In this document: positions 22,745-30,779 of the stretch, in pieces | Layout: every line of letters begins with the position of its first letter | Numbering within the stretch: position 1 is the stretch's first letter | DNA from: Phytophthora sp. 'mugwort' | Taxonomy: Eukaryota > Oomycota > Peronosporomycetes > Peronosporales > Peronosporaceae | Length of the DNA: 64,000 bases | Assembly (NCBI GenBank): GCA_033558025.1 | Contig: JAUCEF010000007.1 | Coordinates: forward strand, 7,068,001 to 7,132,000 | Direction of reading: 5' to 3' | The notes under the pieces: generated by a model | Seen by the model: the letters and a program-made list of their open reading frames with translations, nothing else | What the model was told of the DNA's origin: nothing | The model's database searches: none | Made by a program: the position numbers and the translations under genes

Positions 22745-23770
22745 TGGGGCGTGGACCACCCCATCACTGACGAGGAGCGTGGACGCTTAAGTGGTCTCCA
22801 CGAGGCCGGTCTTGGCGTCCGCGTGATCGCCCGGCACCTCGATCGGTCGGTTAACGGCGTTAGCTGCGGTCTCCACGCATCTGCAGGACCAAAGAAGAAG
22901 GGAGGCCCCGCCAAGCTCACTGACCGCCAAGGGCGCGAAGTTGTTCGTGTCGCTGCCACTGGGAAGTTATCAGCGGCTGAATTGAAGGCTAGCTACGGTT
23001 TGTCATGCTCGGTGCGTACAATTCAGAGACGTTTTGCTCGGGTTGACTACCTAGTCCACTCTAAAATGGATTGTACGTTACCGCTAACAAAGGAGCACAA
23101 GGTTGCTCGCGTTAAGTTCGCCGAGAGGCTCTCGATGACTGCCCAAAAGGAAGGGGTTTGGCCGGTCATCATTTTTCTGATGAGAAATTTTTTAACTTGG
23201 ATGGTCCTGACGGGTATAAACACTGCTGGCAGGACATTCGGCGTCCTCCTCGACGGTACAAAACAAGACAGAACGGTGGAGAGTCACTAATGGTGTGGAG
23301 TGCATTTGGGTACAAGGGAAAGTCGGCTTGGTCGTGCTGAAAGGGCGCCAGAACTCTGGCCACTACATTTCCACGGTATTGGAGCACCTACTACCGTTTG
23401 CCCACAAGAACTACCCCCGGGACAGACTTTGTTTTCATGCAGGATAGTGCTTCCATTCATACCTCTCTCGAGACCATATCGTTTTTCGAAGAGATCGGGG
23501 TGCAGCTTCTTGACTGGCCTGCTCGCTCCCCCCATCTTAACCCGATTGAAAATGTCTGGGCAATTTTGGATGGAAAGTCTACAATCACGGAAAGCAATAC
23601 AACTCCATCCCAGAGCTTACTGCTGCTGTCATGCTGGCTTGGAAATCGGTGGCAATGAAGGAGCTACACGATTCGATGGACTCCATGCCGACTCGCTGTT
23701 TCAAGGTTGCCTGCGTGAAGGGAGACAATCGACTACTAGGAATACGGATACATCTTAATACAAAAATCAA
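22745..23770 (+). pseudogene. Tc1-like transposase, frameshifted
   Basis: The N-terminal half (frame 22670-23290, family-like from about 22760) is a paired helix-turn-helix: ITDEERGRLSGLHEAGLGVR, then VIARHLDRS, and SCSVRTIQRRF. At about 23170 the frame must shift to read FSDEKFFNLDGPDGYKHCW, with the first catalytic Asp, and VWSAFGYKGKS. A second shift near 23340-23400 leads to FMQDSASIHTS (second Asp) and WPARSPHLNPIENVW (final Glu, 34 residues after the second Asp), the DD34E pattern of Tc1 elements. No premature stop was noted in the catalytic segments. Two frameshifts are enough to inactivate it, so decay looks recent compared with the relics to the left. Confidence 0.8.
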
Positions 23771-23986
23771 GTCAGTTTTTGTCCCTACGTTTTGTCGTGG
23801 TGCGAAATCGATGTCGTTGAATCCCCCACGACGCGCTTCGACATCTAGACTGTTGTCACGAACCCTCTATTCCCCTTTCTGATTGGAAAACATACCTAAC
23901 AGCGGCCTCTAACTCAACATAGAAGCCAGATTATGAGCTAAGAGTTGAGTGTCCCAAAGCAATTGTCGTGGAGTGAAGGAGCCAAG
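23755..23986 (-). repeat. Right terminal inverted repeat of the Tc1-like element
   Basis: Inverted counterpart of the left repeat. The inner boundary aatacaaaaatcaagtcag mirrors the left-end inner boundary. Confidence 0.8.
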
Positions 23987-24095
23987 TAGGTGGACTCGGT
24001 ACACATCAAATATAGCAGGATATTAGCGCTGGCAGGTATCGTTTAGGACAGGATTATCTGTATACAAGTAATAACTGATCGCAACTAGCCAAGCG

Positions 24096-24113
24096 CCGCC
24101 GCGTACGCGGCGG
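24096..24113. repeat. Perfect 18-bp GC palindrome
   Basis: CCGCCGCGTACGCGGCGG is self-complementary. It is followed at 24275-24289 (GCTGCG/CGCAGC) and 24322-24336 (GCTGC/GCAGC) by two related GC hairpins in an otherwise AT-rich spacer. Possibly a decayed miniature element. Confidence 0.8.
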
Positions 24114-24728
24114 TGGGTTTAGGTTTGGTCCCAGTATTTTGGAAGCCCGTCGAGGTGCAGCGGAGGCGGGCAGGCCCACGTAAAAAATATTTTAATTCTC
24201 AACCATTCGTTTGATTATATTTCACCAATGATCGCCTTCGACAAAAGATTGTTTTTTCGAATGAGGCCGCCTTCGCTGCGCTCCGCAGCCATGTTATTTT
24301 AGCCAACGGCAGCCGGCCGTCGCTGCGTTCGGCAGCCAATGAGGTTGCGTTTAGAATCGCGTTTTGTCGTGACAGACAGACGGACGGAGCGACGTTAGCG
24401 TTGAGTTTTAGGACTGCAACGTCTGTACGCAGCTTGTTTGTATCACTTCTATCACTTCTAAATTTGGGACGTTCTAAATAGTGGGCTTGTTTCCATTTTA
24501 GGAACTCGTTTAGGACGCATTATTGGTTAAGCACGACTCCCATGGCCACATAACGTTCGTTTATCAGCAGACAGATAAGTAAGAAATGTTCAACCAACTA
24601 CAAAGTCGTTTATTCCGTCAGATCTCCTACCTCTTCAGTTCTTCTGGTAAAACAACGTCCTTTGTACGACAAACATGGACATTGCGCTTTAAGATGCACA
24701 CGTCACTACAGTATAAAACATCAACAGT

Positions 24729-26567
24729 CTAGTAGCGCTTGGTCTTGCACTGCTTGGTCGGCGCCGTCGTCGTAGCAGGAGCGTCCGTCACAGTGGTGTC
24801 GGTGTTCGAGCTCCCGTCCAGGTCGTCCGTAGTCGACGCGCTGTCAGCGTCTACCGGTGCGGTCGTCGCGCCGTCATCCTGCGATGCGACAGACGACGCG
24901 TTGTCGGCATCCGCGCCAGTCTCATCGGCATCCGTGCTCTCATCCGTTGAAGTTTGAGTCGTCTGACTGGTGGGGTTCGAAGCACCCGACGAGCTGGCTG
25001 AAGCCACCGGAGCCGTCGTCTTCTTGGTCGTCGTGCTAGGAGACGTCGACGAGCCTGAAGACGCCGTCGAGGCCGACGGAGCAGTGGTACTGGCAGCCGA
25101 GGAGCCCGACGAGCTCGTCGTGGGGGACGTGTTGCTGGTCGAAGCCGTACTGATACCGTCGACCGTCGTGCCAATGTCACCGAAGCGAATCTTGCTAAAC
25201 ACAACGGTAGCGTCGCCCTGCTCTTTGATAACTGTGTCGGGATCGCCGCTAGTCTTAGCGCACGTGCCACGCGAGACACCAGGCTTCGACGCATCGGATG
25301 ACACCGGGTAGTCCGAGTCCAGCCACAGACACTGAGCGGCGTGGTCAGTCCACAGGCTCATGGTCAGCACCATGCCGCGCTTCATCGCTGCACCCATTTG
25401 AGCAAGTCCGCCCTTGGCCTTGTGGTCGTCTTCATCGCCGAAAAGCTTCTTGGCAGCCGAGCACTGGTCGTCCTTAAGTGAGTTCATGTCCTCCAGCCCC
25501 GACCACTTGGCGTATGGCATCTCGTGCGTCTCGCCATTCTGCACGTAGAAGCGCTTGATGTCGATCAAAGTGCCCGTCGCTGTGTTATCGTCCGTGATGA
25601 AGCGCGTCACAACCGTGAAGGGCTTGGTCGTGTCGATATCGAAGTCCGCGCCGGGTCCGAAGAACGTCTTGTTGCCCATCCGGTAAGGATTAAAGTCGCA
25701 GCCGTCCTTGTCACACACACCGTCGTAGCGGTGACCGGTGCCGGCGCCACACTCCGTCGCGCTCTCGCAACGGTGCGAGCCACCGGCCTTTGACGACGTC
25801 GTGCACGGGTGCGTCGTGTAGGCGTTACTGATACTGTTGGCCTCCCAAATGTCCATCTCGGCACAGCACGAACCATAGCTGCCAGTGCCCGAGTTGCTGT
25901 CGGTCTTGCTCGGGGTCCAGTTGACGACGTTGGCCTCACCGCTAATGAACTTGAGGTCCTGAGGACACTGCGCATCGCAGTAGCCCGTGCCGTACTTGGC
26001 ACCAGCCTTGTTACCCGAGAAGCGGCTCTTACCGCCATCCGTGTCCATGTCCACGAAGTACAGGGCACCGTTAAGACCGCAGTTGAGATCAGAGACATCC
26101 ACGTCGAACGTGAACTCTTGGTTCAGCAACTTGTAAGCCTTGTAGGAATCGTCCGAGTCCATCATATACACACGCGAGCCAATGTTGGTGCTGTACGGAC
26201 CCTTGGTGACCAGCTTCATGCTCAAACTGTCGCTCTTGGAGTTGATGCCGTACGTTCCAGTGTAGTCGGCACCGTCGAGCGCGCAGGTCGACGCACACGT
26301 CTTGGGGTCCGAGCAAATGCTCTCGTCAAACTTGTTGCCCGTGTAGCAGTTCGTCGACGTGCCAGTCTTGTAGAGCCAGCGCCAGTTGGCGTCGAGCACA
26401 ATGGACGTGTCCTCGTCAGTGCAGCCGCTCTTGGTACAGGCTTGGCTCGTGAGGGTCGGGTGGGTCTCGGCCCTGCTCGTGCCGGCCAACTGCGCCTGGG
26501 CAACCATAACAGAGAGCGACGCCGTCGCGGCGAGCGCCACTAGACGGAGCACACTCGGAGTCTGCAT
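24729..26567 (-). CDS. Secreted glycoside hydrolase family 7 cellobiohydrolase/endoglucanase
   Basis: An intronless gene of 612 residues. Residues 1-25 form a signal peptide with a likely cut after AQA. Residues 26-470 are a full GH7 catalytic domain with the retaining-mechanism motif CCAEMDIWEAN; the nucleophile is Glu237, the assisting Asp is 239 and the acid/base is Glu242. About twenty Cys residues fit the many disulphides of the fold. Family members cut cellulose from the reducing end or internally; which mode applies here depends on tunnel loops I cannot judge. Residues 471-612 are a Ser/Thr/Ala/Asp-rich tail, probably O-glycosylated, ending in a short basic stretch (TKQCKTKRY). No fungal CBM1 cellulose-binding module is present. 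The gene stands alone between repeats and UFC1. Expected role: breakdown or remodelling of plant cell wall cellulose. Confidence 0.95.
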   Translation of the reverse strand: MQTPSVLRLVALAATASLSVMVAQAQLAGTSRAETHPTLTSQACTKSGCTDEDTSIVLDANWRWLYKTGTSTNCYTGNKFDESICSDPKTCASTCALDGADYTGTYGINSKSDSLSMKLVTKGPYSTNIGSRVYMMDSDDSYKAYKLLNQEFTFDVDVSDLNCGLNGALYFVDMDTDGGKSRFSGNKAGAKYGTGYCDAQCPQDLKFISGEANVVNWTPSKTDSNSGTGSYGSCCAEMDIWEANSISNAYTTHPCTTSSKAGGSHRCESATECGAGTGHRYDGVCDKDGCDFNPYRMGNKTFFGPGADFDIDTTKPFTVVTRFITDDNTATGTLIDIKRFYVQNGETHEMPYAKWSGLEDMNSLKDDQCSAAKKLFGDEDDHKAKGGLAQMGAAMKRGMVLTMSLWTDHAAQCLWLDSDYPVSSDASKPGVSRGTCAKTSGDPDTVIKEQGDATVVFSKIRFGDIGTTVDGISTASTSNTSPTTSSSGSSAASTTAPSASTASSGSSTSPSTTTKKTTAPVASASSSGASNPTSQTTQTSTDESTDADETGADADNASSVASQDDGATTAPVDADSASTTDDLDGSSNTDTTVTDAPATTTAPTKQCKTKRY

Positions 26568-26624
26568 TCTTCAAGGTCGGGAAACCGGAGAAACTGGAAG
26601 TGGTTGAGGTGCTTTGGCGAAGGC

Positions 26625-26640
26625 AAATTGAATTGTGAGC
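26625..26640 (-). promoter_or_regulatory. Oomycete initiator plus flanking promoter element
   Basis: The minus strand reads GCTCACAATTCAATTT, 58 nt upstream of the GH7 start codon. It closely follows the 16-nt oomycete core promoter (initiator GCTCATTYY joined to the flanking CAWTTT element). Transcription should start inside it. Confidence 0.65.
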
Positions 26641-26829
26641 GATGGGAGTGCGAGGCAACTCGGACAGCGTAAGCCGTCCGCCCTCCCCATGGCGGCACAG
26701 ACGGTGGTCAGTACTGTACGCACACTCGAGACTCGTAGCGCCTGCTGTCGGGCGCAACTGTCCAGCTGGCGGCATTTTGCCGCGTGATCATGCGCATCAA
26801 ACGCGTTAAAGAGCCTCAAGCTGTCACCA

Positions 26830-27890
26830 AATGAGCCGAGCGCTGATTAATTCTGCGACCGAAACGGACAGATGGGACGGCGTTGTTACGTCAACCTGAA
26901 GATGGGAAGTTTCCGCTAAACCAGCTGCTAACGTTGAAGCTGATCCGGCCACGGGCCGTGCGTGGGCCACGGCGCGACTGTCGAGGAGGCACTTAGGCAA
27001 ATCAGTAGCTAGCATCTAATGAACTTCAGACGAGTAGCCGAATTTGACTCCTTTTCAACGTCCTCCGATGAATGTGCATCGTTGTGTACTGCTTTGCAAA
27101 ATGAAGCCGAGAATTGTGGCTCAGCCCAAGGTTGCAGTGCCTCACCACCTAGTCTTCTTCTCTTTTCTGGTGGCCAGGCTCAAGTTTTGTATGCTCGTGA
27201 TCGTTGCCGCACGTGCCGCCCTGAGCCATCTGCTCCAACAGATCGGAAGCGTGGCAACGACTCACTCGAATCAGGTGCCACCTCTTGACATGCGGAGCTG
27301 ATACCTGTCAAGAGGCTTGGCTTTGGACGCATATTCCGAATAAGTTATCGAGACGCAATGGCACATTTCTGCGTCTTCAAGGGCCCCCACTTGGATGCTT
27401 GCCACATCAACAATCAATACCCCATGCCACCTTAGAACCCGTTGTAGCCGAAGCTTCTTCATCGCAGCAGAACGTTGAGCTCAACACGACTGCACGGAGG
27501 CCGCATGTCCTCGCTGAACACAGCGCCCGGCGACCACGAACTCGCGTCAGGTTGCCCAGAAACATACTTCGGGTGCACTTGACTCTACATCGCGTGTTTT
27601 TTGTTGCGTGTTCTGCACCGACTGGCCGCGCCGACGGCAGACAGCAAACAACTCAAACCTCGCATCAAATGCTCCACCACATGCTTGGGTGAGGCTATTC
27701 CATTCTTCCAGCTGGCGTAGGTGTCACCTCTTAGTAAAGGCCCGTAAGAGTCTTACGGGTCTTTGTGTCCGTCCGGCTCAGAACGATGTCAGAGAGCAGA
27801 GATCACGACCACCGAGATATTCTTACTGGTCAAATATGCACGTATCTTGAGCACTCACTAATTTCCCTATATTAAACACGTTTGGATTGG
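26830..27890. other. Intergenic region with inverted repeats
   Basis: No gene recognised; overlapping short frames at 27019-27300 and 27285-27692 lack motifs. It contains a 10-bp inverted repeat (cctcttgaca at 27281, its complement at 27306-27315) and a longer palindrome at 27736-27764. Confidence 0.5.
27736..27764. repeat. 29-bp near-perfect palindrome
   Basis: Symmetric around base 27750: the core CCCGTAAGA/TCTTACGGG is flanked on each side by AAAG/CTTT, with one mismatched pair between core and flank. It lies about 190 bp upstream of UFC1. Confidence 0.85.
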
Positions 27891-27957
27891 TCAAAATACG
27901 TTCCTATACTTGGCGTAAGTCATCGAGCTGACTATCTACATTTTACCCGAAGTGACC

Positions 27958-28537
27958 ATGGACGCGCCCATCGACGAGAAGACCAAGCGCACGGTGCAGA
28001 AGATTCCGCTGTTGACGACGCGCGCCGGCCCGCGCGATGGCGAGGACTGGACTAAGCGTCTGAAGGAGGAGTATCTGGCGCTGATCACGTACGTAAAGAT
28101 GAACAAGGAGGCGGACAACGACTGGTTCACCATCGAGAGCAACAAGTCCGGCACCCGTTGGACGGGCAAGTGCTGGTCCTTCCACAATGGACTGCGCTAC
28201 GAGTTCGACCTCGAGTTTGAGATTCCAGCCACGTATCCAGTGGCCAACCCGGAGCTATGCATCCCTGAGCTTGATGGCAAGACGTCCAAGATGTACCGCG
28301 GTGGCAAGATCTGTCTGACCGTCCACTTCGCGCCGCTCTGGCAGAAGAATGTGCCGCGTTTCGGCGTCGCCCACGCACTTGCACTAGGCGTACGATGATC
28401 AGTTGACTGGATTGCTGGTACTATAGACACAGAGTACTAATGATGATTTCTTGCTGTTTGTTTGCTGGTAGTTGGCCCCGTGGCTCGCAGCGGAAGTGCC
28501 GGACCTTGTCGAGCGTGGCGTCATTACCCCCGTGTGA
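27958..28537 (+). CDS. UFC1: UFM1-conjugating enzyme (UFC1), two exons
   Basis: Exon 1 is 27958-28389 and exon 2 is 28472-28537; the intron begins GTACGA and ends GGTAG, with a branch-like tactaat at 28434-28440. The 165-residue product carries the whole UFC1 fold: [19 protein letters not shown] near the N-terminus, DNDWFTIE, the segment WTGKCW, and the active-site motif [17 protein letters not shown] with catalytic Cys119. Exon 2 adds the conserved end [21 protein letters not shown]1 receives UFM1 from the E1 UBA5 and passes it to targets such as ribosomal protein uL24 at the ER with the E3 UFL1. The ATG at 27958 is chosen because it is the first in frame and is followed at once by the family-like [14 protein letters not shown]. 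Confidence 0.93.
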
Positions 28538-28539
28538 TG

Positions 28540-28865
28540 AGGTTTTAATGGTGATTAGAGCGGTAGAACACACCGTAAATGCCTGGTAGCTGAGAGTTTG
28601 ACACTGCACAGTGGGTTGGTCTATACATCTTCCATTGGATTGGTTACTCTGATGTGTTATGCTGCTGGAGTCGTGCAGTGGCACGTAAATAATGCATTCT
28701 TCGCGGACGACAACTATCCGTCGACTCGCTTGATCGGCGCGCAGAACCCGCTTCTTTTGCGAGATGCGCTGTTAGATAAGTACTCTATCTGTCTCGGCTT
28801 GTGGGGAGGCTCTGGCTTGGCTCAGGATCTGGACTTGTTAGTGGCCAGAGTCGTTGGAAGCGATA
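28540..28865. other. Short intergenic region
   Basis: Contains the 3' flank of UFC1. It possibly also holds the terminal exon of the WRKY19-like gene on the other strand (see that entry). Nothing else is seen. Confidence 0.4.
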
Positions 28866-28866
28866 C

Positions 28867-29943
28867 TCACGGCAGCAACGAGAAGAGGCGGTGCGGAGAC
28901 AGCAAGGTCGGAGACGGCACGGGGGCGGGGAGCATGTAGAGAGAAGACGCTGAAGACGACGTAACTATCGCTGGTATGCTCGAGTGAGAGCGCTGAGAAT
29001 CACCACCGAATGTTGAGGCACCAGTGGAGCTCATCTTGGTGTGGGCACAGCAGTATCCTGAGCGTTGAGCCCACTTGGGGCATCCGAAGAAGTCGCATCG
29101 CTTCCCCCCACCATGTGAGCGGCACAATCGGTTTTGATGAGCATTCTTGCTGCATCCACTGACGTTGCACTGACGGCCGCCACCGTGTGATTTGCACAGT
29201 CCACGGGTCTGGGCGAACTTGGAGCAGCCCTCTTTCTTGCAGCGCGAACCGCCTCCATGCTCGGGACATTTTCCTCGACTTAATGCCGACTTGTTGCAAC
29301 CCGAGATGCTGCACACTTTGCCACTGTGGCGATTGCAAAAGCCTGCAGATCGGCGAAGGTTCGGGCAGTCCGGATACGTGCAGCGCAGTTGTTTCCTCTC
29401 ATTGCTTGACGATGTGGTCGCGGTCGAGAGTTTCTTCTTCTTGAGTGGGGGCATTGATAGCATTGGCAGCGGAGCAGGAGGGAGGCAAGACGTCAGGAAC
29501 GAAACAGTCGATTTCTCTGGTTTGCCGCTGCGCATGTCGGAATCCATCGACATATTGTCGTGAAAAAACGGCTGCGGAAGACGAGCAAACTCCTGCACGA
29601 AGACGCGCGGAGGCGAGACGATGGCGTTGACGATGGAAGCTGGAAGGGGCGATTGGTTTGGCAGTGAAAAGCTGGCGCAACTTCGGCTGGACAATGGCTG
29701 CAAGCGCGTGAAATGGGGCGAGTTGTCGAAGCAGATTTGCGGGAACGAGACGTCCACTTGCTGGCTGCTGCGCTTGGAGAAGCCAGGCGTCGAAACCGAG
29801 GATTCCCCGTATAGTTTGGCTGGTGTGGGTGGGAGCCGAGGTGACGCAAACTCACCCTCGAGCAGAAGCTCGCGAAGGATATCGTTCTCCTCTACTGCCG
29901 ATGCCCGCCGGTCTGTTTCAACGAACCCATTTGCGAAGAACAT
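28867..29943 (-). CDS. WRKY19-like protein with five HGGG-type zinc repeats
   Basis: Reading from the ATG at 29943 gives 358 residues. The N-terminal half is Ser/Pro-rich with EENDILRELLLEGEF near the start and a basic KKKK nuclear-signal-like cluster about residue 168-171. Residues 188-303 hold five tandem units of about 24 residues, each with spacing C-x4-C-x9-10-C-x2-H, separated by HGGGxRC linkers. These are the repeats found next to WRKY domains in plant WRKY19 and in many oomycete proteins without a WRKY domain. Role in oomycetes is not established; nuclear DNA or protein binding is inferred. The last sense codons are followed by GTGAGTAT, a strong 5' splice site. An alternative end would splice to an acceptor at about 28769 and add about 16 residues. 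Confidence 0.8.
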   Translation of the reverse strand: MFFANGFVETDRRASAVEENDILRELLLEGEFASPRLPPTPAKLYGESSVSTPGFSKRSSQQVDVSFPQICFDNSPHFTRLQPLSSRSCASFSLPNQSPLPASIVNAIVSPPRVFVQEFARLPQPFFHDNMSMDSDMRSGKPEKSTVSFLTSCLPPAPLPMLSMPPLKKKKLSTATTSSSNERKQLRCTYPDCPNLRRSAGFCNRHSGKVCSISGCNKSALSRGKCPEHGGGSRCKKEGCSKFAQTRGLCKSHGGGRQCNVSGCSKNAHQNRLCRSHGGGKRCDFFGCPKWAQRSGYCCAHTKMSSTGASTFGGDSQRSHSSIPAIVTSSSASSLYMLPAPVPSPTLLSPHRLFSLLP

Positions 29944-30779
29944 GTTGAGATACTGGTTGGTGATGAAGCAGTTGGAGTCGAGTAACCAGCTATGTGTTGA
30001 AGTGTTGGTCAACCAAACACTTCAACGAACGTTTAGGTGGAGTACAGCAAGCTGAAGAGACGTGACTGTGAGGAATCTTTCGCAGTCGCCGTACGGATGG
30101 GAAGTCGAGAAGTGATCTCTAATCCGCAATCGTCGGGTGGAAGCAAACGTGCCCAAGATCGGAACGCAGAATGCCAGTCGGGGGGTGCAACAACCGGTCA
30201 CCGCCAATCAAGGCAGCTGCTTCTCTACCGTGCAAAACGACTCGCGTTTTCCGAAACGACCACTTGGCCATAGCGTTGGTTGAAGAGCTGGGGGAGGGGG
30301 GAGAATCATTGACGTCCAGACTGTTCCGAGATCAGGAGTTGCTGACAAACCCCTGGCAGACCGAAGCCTTGGTCCTTTGCCGTTAGCAAGCATTCCGTTG
30401 ACCTGACTATTAATACAGTACCGTTGCCCCGCAGCGGATTCATCCGTTTCGAGCCAGATGACCCCGTGGCACTGAACGCTACGTTGGGCAGTTAGCCGTT
30501 GGCTCTTTCGACATAACGGATGCCCTCAAGTCCATTGGGCGACGCACGCAATCCAGCATTGGCACGAAAGTGAGCAACCCAAGCATCTTCAAGCAGTTTT
30601 CGGCATTGAAGCGGCATCTTGGATCGTCAGAGCCACTGGAATCTAAAACCAACACGAATTGGATCAGCCTCAATTGACAATTCTGAACTGTCCACCCATT
30701 CAACACTCGAAAGATACACTGGAGTGACGAGACGTTGTTTTTCTCACTTGGATACATTTGCCTTGTATGGCATGTCACC
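29944..30779. other. Intergenic region, one unassigned minus-strand frame
   Basis: Upstream region of the WRKY19-like gene and downstream region of RTEL1. A 99-codon minus-strand frame (30778-30479) has protein-like composition but no recognisable domain; I do not call it a gene. Confidence 0.4.

Larger units (their letters stand above)
22442..23986 (+). mobile_element. Tc1-like transposon with about 240-bp terminal inverted repeats
   Basis: The ends at 22442-22685 and 23755-23986 are imperfect inverted copies of each other, and TA dinucleotides lie just outside both proposed ends (22440-22441 and 23987-23988), as Tc1/mariner insertion requires. The outermost 20 bp align poorly, so the exact ends may lie a few bases inward. 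The interior encodes a broken Tc1-like transposase. The length of 1.54 kb is normal for the superfamily, but such long inverted repeats are at the upper end of what is usual. Confidence 0.75.

Noticed and set aside
300..24000. CRISPR array, operons or phage-like modules
   Set aside because: No spaced direct repeats and no bacterial gene organisation were seen. Introns and eukaryotic families elsewhere show nuclear eukaryotic DNA.
24090..24380. A structured RNA gene from the GC hairpins
   Set aside because: Three GC palindromes are present, but there is no promoter, no compensatory evidence available and no resemblance to a known RNA. Noted only as a repeat.
25809..26543. 244-codon plus-strand frame inside the GH7 gene
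   Set aside because: Mirror frame of the GC-rich GH7 coding sequence; Val/Arg/Ala bias typical of antisense shadows.
28598..28939. 113-codon plus-strand frame after UFC1
   Set aside because: Starts with membrane-like residues but ends inside the opposite-strand zinc-repeat gene. No motif.
30479..30778. 99-codon minus-strand frame next to the RTEL1 stop
   Set aside because: Protein-like composition but no domain and no in-frame ATG context or splice link to RTEL1, whose RING ends cleanly at 30780.
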